64,000 nucleotides of DNA, taken from NCBI GenBank assembly GCA_947359465.1, contig OX375875.1, positions 54,493,583 to 54,557,582 on the forward strand, read 5' to 3'. Positions within the stretch are counted from its first letter, which is position 1. The number at the start of each line of letters is the position of its first letter. This DNA comes from Metellina segmentata. Its lineage: Eukaryota > Arthropoda > Arachnida > Araneae > Tetragnathidae. The notes under the pieces are model-generated. The model was not told where the DNA came from and did no database searches. It saw nothing but the letters and a program-made list of their open reading frames with translations. Of this stretch, positions 35,901 through 50,900 are shown piece after piece. The translations under genes were made by a program, and so were the position numbers.

Positions 35901-38900
35901 CCAATGAGATATGGAATATAATGCTGAACATTTCCCGATTTCCTCTGCTCTTGATTCAACAAGCTCAGGGTTTGACAGTGGTGATGTTTACAGTGGTTCA
36001 GAAAATACTTTAAGTCATAGGTCCAGGTCTAAATTTGCCTGAGTGGCAAAGAATGACTAAATAGACAAACCCAAAACTGATAAATAGGGCCAAGACAACA
36101 TATCAGGGTGTCTACCAAATTTTGGAAACTTAAATTCATGACTTGGTACTAACAAATTTTATGACCTTAACATTTAAATACCAGATTTTACTAAGAATTC
36201 CAAACATTCTTAAATAATCATTTATAAACCTAATATTTACAAAAAACTCCCCCCCCCTTGTTTTTGTATATTTGGCCTTTTACGGACAAATATTCAGTGC
36301 TTGCATATCTCCAAAGCTATGCATTTATTTCATTCATTTAAACCTATACAATAAAATTTCAACAGCCCTGCAGTAAGTAACAGAAATGTATAGACTACTA
36401 CAGGGCTCTAAATATTCGGGTGCACATGAAAATAAAATTGTGCATCTAATTTTTTTCCCGCTAGGTGCATGCTGTGCCCCTAACGTTAAGAAAGGGTAGG
36501 GAACGTTTTATGTTATTTTGATGTTGAACAAAATATTAGTATCGACCTCTTTTGCTCTAAAGGAACGTAATTAAAATTCCTAAATATACACTATGCGAAA
36601 ACAAAATCGCTGGGCCGTAAACGGGTTTATACAGGAGGAAGGTTTACTTGCGTCACTGTCACCAGAACTTTCCGATGATCAGCAGATGTGCACCGTAGAA
36701 TTTAGAGACATTTCAATATTTTTATTTACTATCTACCACTAACCTATCTAAACATACCCAACTAATAAAGTAGTTTACATAATATCAATACTCTTATATT
36801 ACGTTTTTTTTAATGTGCACCTAATTTAAAAACTTAGGTACACCTTGTGCACCTGTATTAAAAGGCCTGGACTACTACATAAAAAAAACAAAGACACATA
36901 CAACATTAATCTATGCACTTTTTTCTATATTTTAATAAAACCAAACCCGTCCTACACGCTGCTACAGATGTGATCTAATGACCAATCACAAGAAAACATA
37001 CAACAGCTCATGTTGATTACAGTCAAAAAGTTTTATCTTTTCTTTAATACTTTGATTTTTACAAATCGGGGAGATGGTTTTCTGATACTGTCTGCTTCGA
37101 TGCAAGTAACATGATTTTCTGCAACAAACTCCTCCAATGCTAGAGTCATACGATAAAATTTAATGTCATTTCCTAGCATTATTGAAGGAGGCAAGCAAGA
37201 TACCCTCTTGATAATACGGTTATGTAATGATAATTTGTTTTGCATTTTAAATATAATGCAAGTAAAAATTCCTTACTAGCAACACCAAAACCATTTACTG
37301 CCCTAACATCAAGTTGTTTTTTTGTTTTCTGTTATCTCCAGTGCAATTATGTGACTAACATTTTTGATAGATTTCATAACATTTTTTAATATGAAACGAC
37401 TAGTTATACACCACATCATTGCACAACATTCTGCATACTAAAAAGGCAAAGGTGACTCATCACTCTGAAATTTTCTTAAAAAGGTTTCTACTTTTAAGGC
37501 ACCTGATTTTAAGAACATCATTTTTGCAAGTAAAATTCATCTTTCAAAAATCCTTGTATGACTTGAAAATTACTTGAAGAGGGTGGCCTTGGTTTAAATG
37601 CTTCAACATACTTTTTAACAGATGGAATTATTTTTATGACTGTTTCAATAACTTTACAATTTTCTATCCACCTTATTGAGCATAAATTTAGGGGAAACAA
37701 AGTTGTACCAGGATGGAACATATAGTCTGCTCTTCAAGAAGGAAAATCTTTGAACAGAAAATACAGGCAACAAAAAAAGTACTCAAGTCCGATCCAGCTT
37801 TTTTCAGGGCAGACTAATACGCACCATGGACAATATGTAAACATGTACCCACACTGATCAACTTTCCCTCCTAACAATCTGGTCTAAACTTATTTAAAAG
37901 ACTGAAAATCATTCAAGAATTTCAGGTTTATATTAGAGCTATCAGTTGAAAGTTGCTTGTGTTTCCTTCACAGATAAACCCAATCCAGACATATAATGGG
38001 TAAAGACACTTAGTAGATCAACACCCGAGGAGTGGCCCCTAAATGTAGAAGTGAGATATCGCGTTTTAACCTGATGTATAGTTGAATCAAAATAACGGAT
38101 TATTACGTGATTACGTCCATTAGGGCCTTCTGCGCTACCCCATTTAAACTTTTGTCTAATGACACACAGTACAAATCACATTTTTTTAGATCTTGACAAA
38201 GGCTGTCCTGAAAATGCGGACCCAATCCATAAGTTATAACATAGCCTAACTTGTCTTTGTGCATTTTAAACTTTTGTGTAATCATACTATATGGAAACAC
38301 CTCAGAAAATAAATCACTGGAAAGGCTGGCACGTCCTTCAGAAGCATGGCATATGACTTTGTATAAAGCCCATACGATTTCTGCTCTCAATACAATTTCA
38401 TTTGCTACATAAGAGTTAAATTATTCGGTTTTGAAACTACAGGTGCAGAGCAGTCTGAATTTTCAGGTCCATTTATAGATAAATGACCCGATTCACTTGG
38501 AATAGGTTAATTCATTACAGGGGCAGAAGATCATACTTTAAATCCAATAGTGGTTTGTTTTCCACTTGAAACAGCATCAGCTAATTTTGTTTTGGAAATG
38601 GCATATAAAAATATAGTTTGAGATGTTTTTTCCTTTGCGAGCATGCACGACAGGTTCGTAGAAACGATAGCAGGCTGGCATTCACGACATCACTAGTTGA
38701 TACTCATGACGTTAAACAAGCTTCAGATGACATCTCAACCATTTCTAAAAGTCCATATTGTATCAACTGGGTAAAAAAAATAAAAGAATTAAAAAAAAAA
38801 AAAAAAAAAAAAAGGAAAAATTTATGACCAAGAGGCTAATTTTATGACTTTTTCATGCTTTTCATGACGATTTTTTGAATTCGTGACTTTTATGACTGGT

Positions 38901-41900
38901 AGACACCCTGCATACGTATTATCTAAATTATATTTTCTATACTTGTTATATACTTTGATTCAAATTAATGTTGTGTTGGTATGAGGATGAGTATAGACTA
39001 GATTACTAACAATTTAATAATACGAAATATGTAGAATAACATGAATTTCAAGAGGAGTCATTCTTCCTTGAGAGCAGATGGGAACTCAAAGTTGCAACTT
39101 GCAAATAGCTAGCAAACATATTAAGTCAGACAACAGCAAAGGGAAACTGCAGATTACATGGTGGAATAATGCATGCATTAATCTCAGAGGGACAAGGAAA
39201 TTACTGTGTGTGTGCTGCATTACTAGAATTTGATTCATTGATGAACGTAAGGTTGGTTAGTTGTGTTTTCTGTATGGCACAAGGTCCAGAAAAGAACAAA
39301 CTGCGCAAAACATAAATCGAAAATTAAAAAAATAATTTAATGATATTCTACTGAAACACCTACATATATTCAGAGTCGTTAAATTTTATGCAATGAATTA
39401 GATTTAATTAAAACATGATAACAATTTGAAGTAAAATAAGGAAAGATTTCATTGACTAGAGATTTTTCTGTATCTTACCCTTTGCAGAAATAAAATTAAG
39501 ACAAAATCACATATCTACATGAATCAGTATCACTATAAACACATATAAGAATTAATAAATCATACTTGACGAATTCCAGTTTCGGTAGAACACTTGTTTA
39601 GGTCTGCTACAAAAAGTATAGAACTCACATAGCATGCCCATTCTAATGCATTTTCTAGATTGATGTATCTTCGACCATTCTGATAAATTTGGTAAATCTA
39701 CGAAATATTACAAGCAACATAACTACCAGCTTTTTATTTTACAATTAAAGCAACTTTTACAAATAAAAATCAATAGATTTATAGTTTGAATTCAGAACAA
39801 AGAAAATTAACAATAGCTGTCAACATAACATTTTTTAAAATCAAATATATACATATATATCAATTAAGTAACTAGATTAATAATTAAATATTAGTTTAAT
39901 TATTTAAATATTGATATAAAATATTGGCTAAGAAAGTATTAAAACTTTAACAGTACTCACTTCTTTTAGTAAATGTATCACAGCAAGTACATAAATAAAA
40001 TTTCGGCACACTTTAGGAAAAACTTGTTCCACATTAATATCACAGCTTCCAATATATGGTTGGCAAGTATAGTTCTTATCAGCACTAAAATATAATAATT
40101 ATGGTACAATTTTTGGAATGTTATACATGATTGCACATGTTAAGTAAAATATACTGCTGTGGAAAAAAAAAAACCAGAGCCACCTCCTTTATTTCGAGCA
40201 CTTTTCATTCCAGAGCAAATTCAAAGGCATCATTCAATAGGGAATAACGACCTCTACAAATTGAAATCCAAAAAAGGTGCATAAGGGGGTGTCTTTATAC
40301 CAAATTTTGGCAAACAAACTTTCTAAAGGAAACACAGAGTTTTGATGTCATAATCAGATTCTGCATAGTTAAATTAGTCTAAATATAAAATTTCAAGACT
40401 TTACTATCAATGTGTGTGTATATCCTGAGATATTCAATGTTAAAGTTAGTTTCAATTTCAGGGATCATCTCCACATAAAGACGGGATTCATAGATCGAAA
40501 TTAATTGTAGTTTTCACAACCCGAATTTCAAATTTAAACAGTATTTCAAATTTACTTTTCAGCTATCCGAGAATTATTATATTTATTATGCAAGTGCAAA
40601 CGAGTTGAGGATTACATAATTATATTTACTTAGCAAGTGCAAACGATCCAAGAACTATTATCCGAGGTTTGTTGAATGTTTTATAAACTTTTGGTTCCTC
40701 CCTAAAATTGTAATAGGGAAAATTTAATGTAGCTCAATAACTAATTATCGGAAAGAGCTGAAATTTTGCAAAACTTTCAACAGCCCCAAGTTCGGAAAAA
40801 AAATTCAAGGACCGTGGGAACCCTTTGCTGTTCTTAATGGATTAAAAAGAAATTGATTTTGAAATGAACAAGTTTATTGTTTAGTTATATTGATAGCAGT
40901 TTAAGTATTAAGAACTGTTAGAGGTTTAAGAAGTGCCCTCAAACTATGTTAATGGCTTGAAATTATAATATCATTAAAATATCAAATACATACCAACACA
41001 AAGAATCAAATTTGTCTTCCGCTGGGCATGGTGGTATGGCTGTTACAACATAACCAGTTAAAAATGTTAAAAATAAAACAAAAACAAAGAGATTACTATA
41101 GTACACATAACGGCCATAATATTTCCACTTTCGTGTAAGCAAATTTTCACATAATGGATGACTAAGCAAATTTTCTCGGCCATGTGTTACCTGAAAAATA
41201 TGAACATAATATAGCACCCTTTCTTGCCTAGAATATGCATAATATAGCAATGCTTAATTTTCTAAATACTTGTTTGATGGCAACGAAAATTGTTTTTCAG
41301 AAAAAGGAGAAACACTGAATGAGGAGTATAAAAAGCCAGCTTAAAAGTAATTGAAAAGGAATTTAACTTCAAACTGAACAATATTGACAACTAATTTTTC
41401 TACCTTCTTAAAATTGTAATTGGGAATAAAAATATCAGTTTAAGAACTTATAATTTTTCTAAGCTAGAGTTTTGGGTAGACCAAAAATGTATTATTAATT
41501 TTTTTATAAACGAGGAAATTATGTTTATATATCAGCTCACGCAAAACACTAAATGCTTATTACAGAATATAGAAGTCACACTCTCCCCTTTTTATTTCGA
41601 GGCCTTTTTTAAATGAAAATAATTGCATAAGGGGTCTTCTCTATATCAAACTATGCACAAACAAAATTTCCAAAAATCCTGTTTTGATGCCTTAAAACAG
41701 ATTCTGCATCATAAAATTAGTCTAAATTATGACTAAAATATGTCTAAATATTAGTCTTTCATGACTATACTATCGTTACATCTGGAGATATTCAATGTTA
41801 AATTTGCTGTCAATTTTAGGGATAATTTTCAGATGGATAATCGCTAGTATATCACGATTGATTGTATAGTTATTACAACTCTTGAATTTCAAACAAATTT

Positions 41901-44900
41901 GTCAGCGCATGCAAAATTGATCCAAGAATTATTACACTTATCATGCAAGTGAAAACGATTTGATAATTACATTATTGTATTTATTATGCAAGTGTAATGA
42001 TTAAAGAATTATTATCCAATGTTTGTCAGATGTTTTTGTGAACCTTTGGCTGTCCACTAAAATCGCCACGAGGAAAATTTAATGTAACACAAAACTATTC
42101 ACTGGAATGAGCTCAAATTTTGCATGATCATATTAGAAGTCCTGAATCGATTCTCAACAAAATATAGTAATAATTCCAAACATTATTGAATAGTAAAAAC
42201 TATTTTTAAAGTAAAATATTAGGTGGATTTTATTTGGATTGTTTAACAGTAACTTGGTACAAAATATCACTATACAAATATTATTTAGGAAGACATCCAT
42301 AAAAGTCTAAGAAACTGATTTAACATTGGGAGAGCTCCAATCTTTCTGTACTCATGACTTCGAAATGGTAAGACTTAATGGCATGAAATTTGGTATATGA
42401 AGTTAAATTTTGATATAGATTCGAAATTATGTGTTGAAATAGGTGGCTTCCATTGGAAATTATGAAATGGTGCTCAATTTAATAAGACGCTCCCTTATAC
42501 AAATTTTATGCATTTGAATTTATAGAATACGTTAGTTGCAGTTGAGCGCCATGTTTGAATTTTCACAACTGTTAAATCTGCTTGAATGAAGATGGGTGTT
42601 TCGTTTTTTCCCCCTGCGACTGTACATCTTCATTTCATCACATAAATTCATGTATAGCAATATCTCAACTTACGCTACCCTGGCTTATGTGAACTGAGAG
42701 TTACGTTCGTGGTTCTTGATTTTTTCATTTGCCAACACTGCTGCCTGCTATCTGTAGTGTTTCTCTTGCAATGGATGTGTTTCCTGCGAACTCTAAGAGC
42801 ACGTTTACAACAATACGAGGCAAAAGAGTGACATACTTGTTAAAGACTTTGTGAAACAATTCAATGTTTTAGATGCCGTAGCAATCAATGGAAAATCTTG
42901 GGAAGAAATTTCCAAAAAAAAATAAATAAAAAAAATAAACATTGAATGGTGTTTGGGAGAAACTATTCATTTTTTCGAAAACGAGACAGGAACAATGTCA
43001 GAAACTGATCATATCGTTCATGAGATAGAAGTTGTTAATATTTCCAGGCTAGATTTGGAAGTCATATCGTTCATGAGATAGAAGTTGTTAATATTTCCAG
43101 GTTAGATTTGGAAGTCAACGAGCTGTTGGATTTTCATAGTCAGTAGATGACTATTCATGAGCTCATAGAGATGTATGAGCAAAATATCACTGAAGTATCC
43201 AACAGATCCAGTTCCACCAGGAAAGCACATGACAATTGCAAGTTTGTCAAGTCTCAGCTCAATTGAAAAGTGCTTAAATTTTTTTGAAAATATAGACTCC
43301 AACGAAGAATGTGCTGTAGCTACAAAGCAAGGAAGAAAAAATTACTAGCTTGCTACGAAGCAATTCTGTGTGAAAAAAAGAAGGCAGTGTGTCATCAGAC
43401 GAATTTGTTAGATTTTATGAAGCCATCGATATCGAAATAACTTATTTTAAAAACTTTGTATTAATATGTATAAAGGACTGAACTTTATTAAATATTTGTC
43501 TTCTAAACTAGTGTTTTTGTTAGTTCTTGGTTCCGATTAAACTAAATTTATATGTATTTATACGCAAAGTTGTACCTCGACTTACGCGAATTCGATTTAA
43601 GCAATTTTTGTCGAACCCATCTTTTGCGTAACTTTGGGGTATTAATGTATCCCAAAACAATTCAGAAATTATGATGCAAAAATACAAAATTGATTTTGTT
43701 CCAGGAAAAAAAACCTTATTTCACTCTTTGGTTTGATTTTAATGACTAAACTTTTACGAAAAAGTCAAATGTCTTAACCCCAATTAAATTTGAGTAAATT
43801 TAGATTCAAAATATTTCACAGTTAGCTTGCAAAGCAGAGTAAGACAAGGCACAGTAGGCAAAACACACATTGGAAAGTACAAGCAATACCCTCTAAAACA
43901 TAAAAACAGCATCAAATCTCACCATAAGCATCAAGGGATGATTATACTTCAGAATATCTTTATCTTTCACATAAGGCAAAACTTTCCCTTTCACATTTCC
44001 ACAATCATCATATATATTTGGTCCTGTAACAAATACAGCATACAGAATCATAAAATCATGCATATACCCAAGTCTTATTGCAAAAAAAATTTATATTTAC
44101 CGATGGACACACTTGTTCCAGATACTGAAGAGTCATCAGTTTGTTCTAGACCATCATATAAATATGGTTTATAGCATGCAAATGTATCATCAAGAAATTC
44201 ATAGTTGTATGTCACCTCATACTGACAATGATCATCAGGAAAACCATTTTTTACAATGCACTGATCAAGGACAGTTTCAGCAACACCTGGAGTGAAATGA
44301 AATCAATTAAAGAACAATGCCTATACAGTATATAAAAAGTACTTTCTCACTGTCTCAAAGTACCACATTTGTATATTTTTGTTTAAAATAATAATTGTCT
44401 ATCTTCAATTTTAAAGAAAACTACTCCAACAAAAATCATTTGTAAACAGTATAAGGCAACCTACGAATGTTAATCAATTATCTTTCCTTACAGAAAGTCT
44501 GGTAAAAAAATTAATTCTCAAAAGTGTACCAGTTGGAAAAATGGAAAAGTCAGGGAATATTTTATTAACATTGTAAACATGCATGGGAAGTGTAGTGTCA
44601 CCTAGAAGTAATGACTACAAAATTGTACACCAAAAGAAAGAAATATGTGAAAATCGCTTTCCAAGCACTATTAATTGTAATATAGAAGCTATATTTAATG
44701 TCAAACTCTGTCTTAATATGCAATATCTAACTGTGTTAGAAAAATAAACATTTTAATAAATAATTAAATTTTTCTTTTTTATAAATGTGACAACTATTTC
44801 AGACCAAAATTCAAGAGTTAAATGCGACATTTTGGGACAGAGGGAGTAGTAAATTAAAAAAGCAAAAACTAAACGTTTCTACAAATATTGCCAAAAAGCT

Positions 44901-47900
44901 TAGATATAAAATATTTGATGCTGATTTCAAATTTATGAGATGGAAAATTTTATGAGCTGAATGAAAAACTAATTTTTATATCAATCCCTAGAAATATGTA
45001 AGTCAAAATAAAATTAATAACTCAATGGTTTGTAGATGGGGAACTTACTTTCAAATTTAGCATCTATCTTAAGACAAACTTAAGGAATTTCCTTAAAATA
45101 CTTTTTCCAATTATATTTGGATTACACAATGCACTTATAATCTTACGAAATTAAAATGTTAACTTTTACAATACACAGTAAAGTAGCATAATATTTATAC
45201 AACTTTACGACTTAAAAAGAAATCACCAAATAGGAATGTTTTGCAAGACCCACTATAGTGAACAATTAGAAATATATATATAGTGCAACTCCGACAAGAA
45301 GGCAGATTAACTTAGAGAAGTTCAATTTATACAAATATGGGTTTAAGCTCGTCAGAGAAAAATATGCTATACTTAAAATCATGTATGGCCAAAGCCATGT
45401 ATTATTTGCTTTGCTAAATATATAACAACTGTTATCACTTTTGGCAATGAATAATAAACTTGAAGCCTTAAACCAAGTTAAAGTCGAAAACTGTGGAAAT
45501 ACTTTGCTTATGTTGAATTTGCCCTCTAATCTAAAGAACATTTGTTCAAAATCATACAACTTGGAGGTGACAAACAATAGCAGCACAATCATTTGATACT
45601 CATAGATAAATTAAATCATTAAGTTATTGCTTTAATGAATTTTAGTACTTCTATTAAATTAACAGAGAGTTTATTAGATCAAATATATTTCTCTCTTCAT
45701 ATTAACATAAAAAAAAGCAACAGTGAGAATTTCATGTGGTCAAATCTTAGAATATGAAATGACTGCCAAGGCTTGCAAAGCTAGTGCTCATTAGGAATGT
45801 TCCTAACAAGGCTATTCTCAGCCAGCAGTTCTCATTTGGCAAAAAATTCAAATCACACCAAGGTTGTATGATTAGAATTTTACCTCTTATGTTTAGAAGA
45901 TAACCAAGCACAAGAAAGAAACTAAAACCCACCTGGCATATGGCGTATCAGTCTGCGCAAAGGAGTCTGATGCACATGGAACTTATTTTGATCAGATTCA
46001 TTACGGAGAACCTCTTCCCATTTAGGATCAGACAGAATTTCCAAAGCAACATCTCTACATAAAAAATACACATTGCTTCAAAATAGGAAGAACCATTTCT
46101 TTCCCACATTCCAAACCTTCAGCCCAAGGCAGGTGGGAGACTGCAAGTACACAGAAAATGAATTCTAACTAGACAAGCTGAAAGAAGTTGACAGTAAAGG
46201 GAAAGAAATGTTTAATCACACACCTAACAGTGTAGAAAAGAAGCCATGAAAAAGTGGAGGAACACAATAGCGAAGGAAACTGAAAATTCATATAGCCATT
46301 TTATAAACGCTTAATTAATATCAGATTTGTATATTTTGTTTCACAAATCACAAAGTTTTTAGAAGCTCTAATTATTTTTAGAAGGCATCTGTTTTGAAAT
46401 AAGCTGAGAAAAAAGAACTGGGCATAAGGGAAGGGGGGGGGGGAGGGGTTAAAAGGGAGATAAAAGAAAAATCATATTACAGCTAAAAAGCAACACACAA
46501 AATGCAATAATAAAAATAGCTTCAAGTTAATTTTCTTTTAAAGAAAGCTTTCTACAACCAGTGATTGTCCTTAAAGAATTTAAATATCAGTCATATACTT
46601 GCAATGCAGGCAATTTTGTAAAGTATTATGAAATTTAAAATAATAACATTTAAGATATATGGCAGAATCTTTTGAAAGCAAAATTAAATACTCACTCATG
46701 ACCTTTATCAATTGCCATGTCTAAACAATTTTTTCCAGTTTTATCACAATGAGCAATGTTTGCCCCATATTTCAAAAGCAGTTTCACAACTCCTCTGTGT
46801 CCTTCTCGAGCTGCCAGATGTAAAGGCGTGGCCTATGTGAATTAATCAGAAATAAAAACTATTTAAATCCCCGATAAGAAATAAACTTCATCATACATTT
46901 TGCTTAAGATTGTTTCAGTAAAATAGCATTCTAAATATACCTGAAATGACACAAAATTACACACCTGAATACAAACAAAGCAACACCTATCTATAAAAAT
47001 GTCTAATCAAGGCCTTAATAGTGTAATGTAGTATTGAAGACAGTAAAACATAAGAAAAACTATTATTAAAAAAAAAATTATGTGACACAATTTTAAATGA
47101 AATTATAACCATGGAAAATAACTTATTTTTTACTTTTGATTTATCAAGTGAATCAACATGAGATCCAGCATTTAGTAGCATTTGACAACAACGCTTCCAT
47201 CCACGAGATGCAGCACAGTCAAGGGCCGTCCATAAATAGCAGTTTCTGAAGGAAAAAATATGGTCAAATTTTGATACTTTGCTTGAAAACGCTTAATTTC
47301 TAGCAGTCCTCAAGATGGGATGGTAGCATCCCATTCAAAATACTACCTTGGTGAAATTTTGGTAAAGTAAAAAGATTACAAATTTTCTAAATATGTGACA
47401 TTTAATTTTCATTAAAATAAAAACCATGAACAATGACATCACTTTATTTTAAGTTAAAACATGTGCGGATGCATAAAATTAATCTTTTAGCAATTTTAAG
47501 TGTAGTTTTTTGAAAAAGTGTTTTATGTATCAACATCTTAAAGCAACATGTACCACATAGCTAAAGGATACAACACTTTAAAGGCAAATAAAATCATGAA
47601 ACATGTATTGCGGCTGCCAAGTCTATTGAAAAATCAAATCAGCACTAATTTATTAAACTAGAATACTTTAAATGTATTAACACATACTGCATTCAAACAT
47701 AAAGTTTCAATAATAATAAAAAAATTATAATACAGTTGAACATTACATATAACACAATACTTTTTACTAATTAATATTAAATAGAATCAAACATGGGATG
47801 ACAAATAGCAGATAATATAATTTAAAATATAAATTTTATTCAAATAAATTGACTCTGTATTGAAATGAAATACTTTTATTGGACTGTAATTGAACAATTA

Positions 47901-50900
47901 TCAATGACATAATTTTAAACAAAACAAAATGATTTCCTAACTGAATTAACCATACACTCACTTGGCTTCACAATTAGCTCCAACATTCAGCAGTACACCA
48001 ACCATGGAATAGTGACCACTTAATGCAGCAAGATGTAAAGGTGTATTTGAATTTTCGTCTTCAGTATTTATAACAGTTTTGCTATGTTTGATGAAATGTT
48101 GAGCAACACTAGAGAAAATACAATTGTAATGAAAATGAAAGACAGCCAACATTAAATAGAAATGCTTATTCATACTATCTGCATAAAAGCAAGGTAATGT
48201 AAATCGAACCTAATGTGGCCATTCTTTGCTGCTAAATGCAAAGGCGTTTGTTCATGTTCATTTTTCTTTTCAATTTCTGCACCATTGTCTATAAGAATCT
48301 GGTTGAACATTTAAAAACACACAAGGAATAAGATTATTGAAAAATGAGTTTAAAGAAATATTTAAACTATGATGTTGATTTAAATATGACTTGTTTGAAA
48401 ATATAAAACAAAATTCAAACTTTAAGATGAATTGAATAATTAATAAAAATACTAAAATAAGCACAAATCTACACAGAAAAATATCACTTAAGGATTTTTG
48501 CAGGACTTAAATTCCGACAGTGCTAACAATAGGTACCATTTAAAAAAGGCTTAATATTTTTTGCTTGAATTCACCATAAATTAGGAAGTTAATATATCAT
48601 GCCATCCATTAGTATAAGATGACATAAATATTCATTAAAAAATGCTCAATATCTTAATATCTTTTGCTTACATATTATAATCATTTCATCCATTAGCAAG
48701 GAAATAAAACTTTAAAATTAAGCTTACATACTGTAAAGTGAGAATATAAAAGGTATAGTTACAGTTAGATAGCATCTACATATTAGCACATGTATTATTT
48801 TTTCAAGTTTTTAGAGATTGAATTGCAAATTAGTTTAACTTGTATTAATATACTAGCAGGATCTCTGTACAATAGACTATTAGTCGCGGTACTGGCACTC
48901 TTTGGAGTCACCCCTTCAACAAGTCATACTAGCAGGATACCGGCAGAAAATCAAAAGGCAATAAAATGTTATGACATATTAGGGAATACAACAAAGGAAT
49001 GTGTTGAAGATTTAAAAAAAAAAAAACCCACACACATACCTCTGTAATTTTTTACACAATTAAAAATAAAAATTAATTTATGAATTGTTTTTTGCTTTTA
49101 GCTTTATGCTGCTTTATAAAATAATGTCTTATTTTAACAAAGATAGCATATTTTTGTTTCAAACTACTCATGTCCAAATTATCTTTACATACCTAGAAAT
49201 AATTATATACCATGAAATACCCAATCGACGTAATCCATTTTTGCAGGGAATGTGTGAAAGATAAGCCTTTTAGCATTATCCAATCAAAAGCAATCAAACT
49301 GTTTCTGATATGCAAATCAAGGCGTTACGTCATCTGACGGCGAATCAAGCGCTTTGCGCAAAGTGAATATATGAGCGAATTTCTGCAATACAGTGTTTGA
49401 TTTCTAGTAAGTACTGATAATTAACTTATTTCGGGGTGGCAACACAATCCTTGAAAAAAAGTTCCCTGATTTCCATGATAGTGTGACAAAATTTCCCTGA
49501 TTTTACAAATCCCTTAAGAAATGTCGGGATCTGTAATTGATATTGATATACAGTACCTTGTTTTCATAAATAAATGGAATATAAATAATAATTAATAAAT
49601 GGTTGTATCCAGTAACGTCTATTTTGTTTCAAAATATACTTTTTTTACAACAAGTAAGCGAAATAAACATGTTTTCTTCGATAGAATATTTGTTGCAAAA
49701 GGAGCGAAATGCGTCATTTCACGTTTATGTGTGCATAGTTGGGCTTCTGTGCCGCACGGTGAAAAATCGAATGTGTGCACAGGGCCCTAGACTATGGCCG
49801 GTACATCAGTTGTACCATGATTGCGCCAAGAAAAAATTTAGACATCGGCCGATACATCAGTTATTATAAACATAAGTGTTTGTCAGTCTGTTTGTTTCCT
49901 ATATGCATAGTTCTGACAAATCTATGGCACTTACAACACAGATAGTACAAATGTTTTTCAATATTTGCGTCGTGATGAATTTTAAAATTCAATCTAAAAC
50001 ATTTTAAAATGAATTTAATTATTATTGAATGCAACAGCATTGAAGATCACAGATTCTAAATTTATTTTTCCGTTTCCCTTTTCAATTTGCACGTAGGAAT
50101 TATTTTCCAGCAGACGATAAAAAAAGAATTAACTTTTAACTGGAGTTATTTAGTTATTTATTTTCTATCTACTAGACCGTTAAAGATGGAGTAAAAACGG
50201 ATTTAAAATCTGCGGAAAATTTTACATCAAATCTCTACCTAAAAATTAATTTTTTTTTAAATAAATAAAATTTTGTAATTGAATATCGAATATCTTTAAT
50301 ATTTTTGCAAGAGATTGTGACGCTTAGAGATTTGTAGCGAAAGAAGAAAAAAAAAAACCTTTTTGTTGGCATTGTTTAGTTTTTTTTGGTAAAATCGGGA
50401 TCGTAAAAGATAGATTGCAAATTTCAATGGATTTGAATCTTTACACCAGATAAAAACTTTATACGTTTGATTTTATTTTAATAAATAATTTTGTAATTAA
50501 ATATTTATATTTTCACGAGAGATTGTGATGTCACGCCGTATTCCCATTTGGATTACGAAGCAAACCAACAAACACCACAGGCAACTCCATTATGGCTGTT
50601 ATCCAATTTGCGAAGCAAATCATTGTTCATAATATGGAAATTCGCAGGGAATTCATTCCAATAGGCTATGAATTATTTGGACTTGAATTATTTTATTATA
50701 TAAACATTTGGTTTGCGAAGCAAACCAACACCAAGAGCAACGTCATGATGGCTGATATCCAATAGGCTACAAATTCTTAATTGGTTTATTTCTCAAACCG
50801 TATTCGTAGCAATCACCGGGGGTTAGCGAGCAGCACCTAGTTAGCACCTGACCCCATGAAAAGAACTGTCACGGGCAACACCGTGCTGGCCACGCAAAGG

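Larger units (their letters stand above)
36104..38910 (-). mobile_element. hAT-type transposon, decayed, in a TrpA1 intron
   Basis: Inverted ends CAGGGTGTCTACCA (36104) and TGGTAGACACCCTG (38910). Flanks CATAT and CATAC may be an imperfect 5-bp duplication. The minus strand carries transposase relics (37033-38390). A second element (36401-36869) is nested in its left part, leaving about 2.3 kb of original element. Confidence 0.75.

Noticed and set aside
38618..38827. Plus-strand ORF ending in poly-Lys
   Set aside because: Reads through a poly-A run within the hAT element; antisense to the transposase relic.
45266..45932. Minus ORFs in the intron between TrpA1 exons k and l
   Set aside because: No ankyrin or TRP homology, and the flanking exons already join in phase.
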